The notes below the pieces were generated by a model. The model was not told where the DNA came from, did not search any database, and saw only the letters and a program-made list of their open reading frames with translations. A program made the position numbers and the translations under genes. Of a stretch of DNA of 38,721 nt, positions 36,313-38,721 are shown piece after piece; within the stretch, counting starts at the first letter, position 1; each line of letters starts with the position of its first letter. The DNA is taken from assembly GCA_020428535.1 (NCBI GenBank), contig JAGQMS010000008.1, positions 1 through 38,721 on the forward strand, read 5' to 3'. This stretch comes from Candidatus Saccharimonadota bacterium (GTDB taxonomy: Bacteria > Patescibacteriota > Saccharimonadia > Saccharimonadales > JAGQMS01).

Positions 36313-38721
36313 TTATACATTTTCTATAAAAGTTTCGATGAAGCTGTTCAGCTTTTTGCCAATTCTTTCAACTATTGATTGTCGTTTTAGAACACTGGGC
36401 TGTGCTTCTAGTGTGCCAATCAGATCATCTCCCCTTGGTTTTCGACCACTGTATAGATAATCATCGATCAATCCTTGGAGTTTTTCGGTCATAATTCCCT
36501 CTTCGTTGCACATCTTTTCAAATGCAGCCGCTTTCTCGTCCGACCAAAACTCTTCGAACTTACCCTCAACTTCATCCGCATCAGTTATCTGAGGTATGTG
36601 TGAATTTATAAATTTCTCGATAAGTTCTCTTTTGCTCATCAAGGTAACCTCAGAGCTTATAATGCCAAAAATGTTTTTCTTTAGAGCATCAGCTTGCGCT
36701 TCATCAGCGGTGATAAGTTTCGCGAGTAGTCGAATAATATAATCAACATTGATATTGTCGCGCCTGATTAACTCAAGTTCAAAGTCCACGTCTTCCAGAA
36801 TAGAAACTTTTTCTTTTTGGTGGTCAGACTGAACTTTACGATATATGTCCAGGTACTTACTCTTGAAATCTTCGAAAACCTGCTCACTTAAAGAAGTATC
36901 GGCGAAGTTAAAATCAGCAAAAGAACTCAATATATTTCGCAGGCGTATCACTTCTCGGAACTGTTTCACAAAATCGAGTTGCTGATCTTCGCCATACAGA
37001 TTATCTACATCTGGCGGTGTCGGTGTTAGTTTCTGCATTTCCTCTACTGCCTCATTGAAGTGGTTCAAATACACCTCGTATGGGTGCATGAATATCGTTT
37101 CTTCGGCATCTTTGTTGCTGAATAAAGCAACTGCCTCGTCGGTGTATTTTTTAAGATTTCTAAAACTTACGATATTTCCTTGAGACTTAGTCTCGTTCAA
37201 GATCCTATTAGTACGAGAATAGGCTTGGAGAAGGCCGTGGTAGCGTAAATTTTTATCAACGTACAAAGTGTTCAGCGTTTTACTATCGAATCCAGTCAGG
37301 AACATATTTACTACCAATAGGATGTCTATTTCACGGTCTTTGACTTTCTGGGCTATGTCGCGGTAGTAGTTATAAAAGCTTCTACTGTCTTTGGTCGTGT
37401 AATTGCAGCCGAACATCTTGTTGTAGTCAGCTATATAGCTCTCTAGCCTGTCTCGGCTGTGTTTATCTAAACTGCCTAGCGAAAGCTGCAAATCTGTGTC
37501 ATTGGCAAGCATTTCAGCTGCTTTGTCGTCCTCATTTGCGCTATAGCTAAATATTGTGGCTACTTTAAGTTTGTGTTCACGCCCCTCCTGCTGCTTCTTA
37601 AATATTTCGTAGTATTTGCATAGAACGTCAACACTAGAAACGGCAAATATCGCATTAAAATCTCGTGCGTGTGTCTTTCGGTCGTGGTTCGCCAGTATGT
37701 ATTCAACAATTTTTTCTAGCCTCTTAGGAGATTCCATCAGCTCTTTGGTGTCTATTGCCTCAACCTCGATATCTTTTTCGTTTGCACTGTTTTTGTGTTT
37801 GTATCGGCCGACATATTCAACGCTGAATTTCAGTACATTTTCATCATTGATCGCATCCGTTATTACGTATTTATGTAAACATTCACCAAAAAGATCTGAG
37901 GTGGTTTTCTTGAAGCCTATGTTTCCGGAAGCATTATCTTTAAATATCGGTGTTCCTGTAAAGCCAAACATCTGCTTATTGCCAAAGTAGTCCACAATTC
38001 TTTTGTGTGTTTCGCCGAACTGACTACGGTGACATTCGTCAAAGATAAATACAATTTTTTCATCCCTGTGATCGTCCATCTTCAAAAGGTGTCGGGGGTT
38101 ACTGATGGCGTTGTTTAGCTTCTGGATAGTTGTGACTATCAGCTTGCTGTCGGGGTCGGTGAATTGTTTAACAAGTTGGCTGGTGTTGTCTGTGTTGTCT
38201 ACGCTGCCATCCTTGAAGTTGTTGAACTCTTTAATTGTTTGCGTATCTAGGTCATTACGATCAACACAAAATACAACTTTGTATATTTCTGGTAGTTCTG
38301 TGATAATTTGGCTTGCTTTGAAGCTGGTTAATGTCTTACCCGAGCCTGTAGTATGCCAAATGTAGCCGCCTTTTGTACTGTTTTTGACTCTGTCAACAAT
38401 CGCCTCAACTGCATAATATTGATATGGTCGAAGCGCCATCATTGTTTTGTCTACAGCCAGCACAATATGCTTAGCGATAATCTTGCTGATATGGCAGCGC
38501 TCCAAGAATTCCTGTGTGAATTCTTTTAGTTCAGTGATCTTGTTGTTGTCTTTGTCGGTCCAAAAGCTTGTGAATTTGAATGATGCGTTTTTGTTGTTTG
38601 CGTAGTATTTTGTATTTACACCGTTGCTGATGACAAACAATTGAATGTATTGGAATAATCCATATGATGAATCATAACTATGTTTTTGGTAGCGATGAGT
38701 TTGGTTGAAGGCTTCTTTAAG
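36313..38721 (-). CDS. hsdR: Type I restriction enzyme subunit R (partial, 5' end outside window)
   Basis: 802 residues are visible; the frame is open to the right edge, so the listed TTG at 38640 is not a start. SF2 translocase motifs: YYAVEAIVDRV, WHTTGSGKT (Walker A), FIFDECHRSQFG (Walker B), GFTGTP and, in the second lobe, LLVVNMFLTGFDSK and LQAYSRTNRI. The C-terminal part is helical and contacts HsdM/S. The N-terminal nuclease domain, and hsdM and hsdS, are presumably beyond the edge. It cuts unmodified DNA after ATP-driven translocation. Confidence 0.95.
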   Translation of the reverse strand, partial: LKEAFNQTHRYQKHSYDSSYGLFQYIQLFVISNGVNTKYYANNKNASFKFTSFWTDKDNNKITELKEFTQEFLERCHISKIIAKHIVLAVDKTMMALRPYQYYAVEAIVDRVKNSTKGGYIWHTTGSGKTLTSFKASQIITELPEIYKVVFCVDRNDLDTQTIKEFNNFKDGSVDNTDNTSQLVKQFTDPDSKLIVTTIQKLNNAISNPRHLLKMDDHRDEKIVFIFDECHRSQFGETHKRIVDYFGNKQMFGFTGTPIFKDNASGNIGFKKTTSDLFGECLHKYVITDAINDENVLKFSVEYVGRYKHKNSANEKDIEVEAIDTKELMESPKRLEKIVEYILANHDRKTHARDFNAIFAVSSVDVLCKYYEIFKKQQEGREHKLKVATIFSYSANEDDKAAEMLANDTDLQLSLGSLDKHSRDRLESYIADYNKMFGCNYTTKDSRSFYNYYRDIAQKVKDREIDILLVVNMFLTGFDSKTLNTLYVDKNLRYHGLLQAYSRTNRILNETKSQGNIVSFRNLKKYTDEAVALFSNKDAEETIFMHPYEVYLNHFNEAVEEMQKLTPTPPDVDNLYGEDQQLDFVKQFREVIRLRNILSSFADFNFADTSLSEQVFEDFKSKYLDIYRKVQSDHQKEKVSILEDVDFELELIRRDNINVDYIIRLLAKLITADEAQADALKKNIFGIISSEVTLMSKRELIEKFINSHIPQITDADEVEGKFEEFWSDEKAAAFEKMCNEEGIMTEKLQGLIDDYLYSGRKPRGDDLIGTLEAQPSVLKRQSIVERIGKKLNSFIETFIENV

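Noticed and set aside
1-38721. TGA recoding as in some CPR lineages
   Set aside because: TGA ends several genes in overlapping start-stop pairs (cyoA, cyoC, cyoE) and no conserved protein contains in-frame TGA, apart from the SRAP break where a frame change is also needed.
1-38721. CRISPR array or insertion sequence
   Set aside because: No regularly spaced repeats, no transposase and no terminal repeats of IS type were seen.

Overview
The window reads as chromosomal DNA of a member of Candidatus Saccharibacteria (TM7, Patescibacteria/CPR). This is an inference from gene content: a cyoABCDE-type bo3 quinol oxidase very close to the E. coli sequence, a DUF3048 protein, PEGA and sortase surface proteins, many short orphan proteins, very tight gene packing and the standard genetic code with TGA used as stop. 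Many genes have a -10 hexamer only 6-9 nt upstream of the start codon and no Shine-Dalgarno sequence, which points to widespread leaderless transcription.

Layout. 1-311: end of a probable serine recombinase running into a tRNA-Glu gene. 354-6438 (minus): DUF3048 membrane protein, sensor kinase and single-domain response regulator in one operon, then gltX and a membrane protein of unknown role. 6609-9237: PEGA/propeller-like protein and a sortase. 9278-9512: a tRNA-Leu(CAA) inside an extended inverted repeat, plus a tRNA 3' half. 9623-13616 (minus): NAD(P)HX-dehydratase-like protein, a strongly structured RNA of about 360 nt and unknown class, exonuclease III, an orphan, an alpha/beta hydrolase and SmpB. 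13725-14487: a GC-rich small gene and a gene-poor stretch with hairpins. 14488-18965: glycan region with two paralogous clan GH-A hydrolases, an alpha/beta hydrolase and a GT4 glycosyltransferase. 18925-22917: secreted nuclease, four orphans (two with cysteine clusters) and an HNH protein. 22966-30371: CobO-like adenosyltransferase, aquaporin with a lysine-rich tail, a cupredoxin-like protein and the cyo operon ending in an NAD(P)-binding protein. 30373-36265: zincin, AlkD-like repair protein, cysteine-containing orphans, CdsA, a pseudokinase-like protein, a LURP-one-like protein and an SRAP/HMCES-type protein split over two frames. 36313-38721: HsdR of a type I restriction system, cut by the window edge.

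How the genes may work together. The bo3 operon can reduce oxygen with quinol electrons, and CyoE makes heme O from heme B, but no quinone or heme synthesis gene is present here. The PEGA protein, sortase and DUF3048 protein, together with the glycoside hydrolases and GT4, look like envelope and surface functions of a small, probably host-associated cell. AlkD, exonuclease III, the SRAP protein, the HNH protein and HsdR form a scattered DNA repair and defence set. The most unusual items are the unidentified structured RNA (10455-10815), the extended-stem tRNA-Leu, the pseudokinase-like protein, the split SRAP gene, the altered quinone-site residue in CyoB and the cupredoxin without its copper cysteine.
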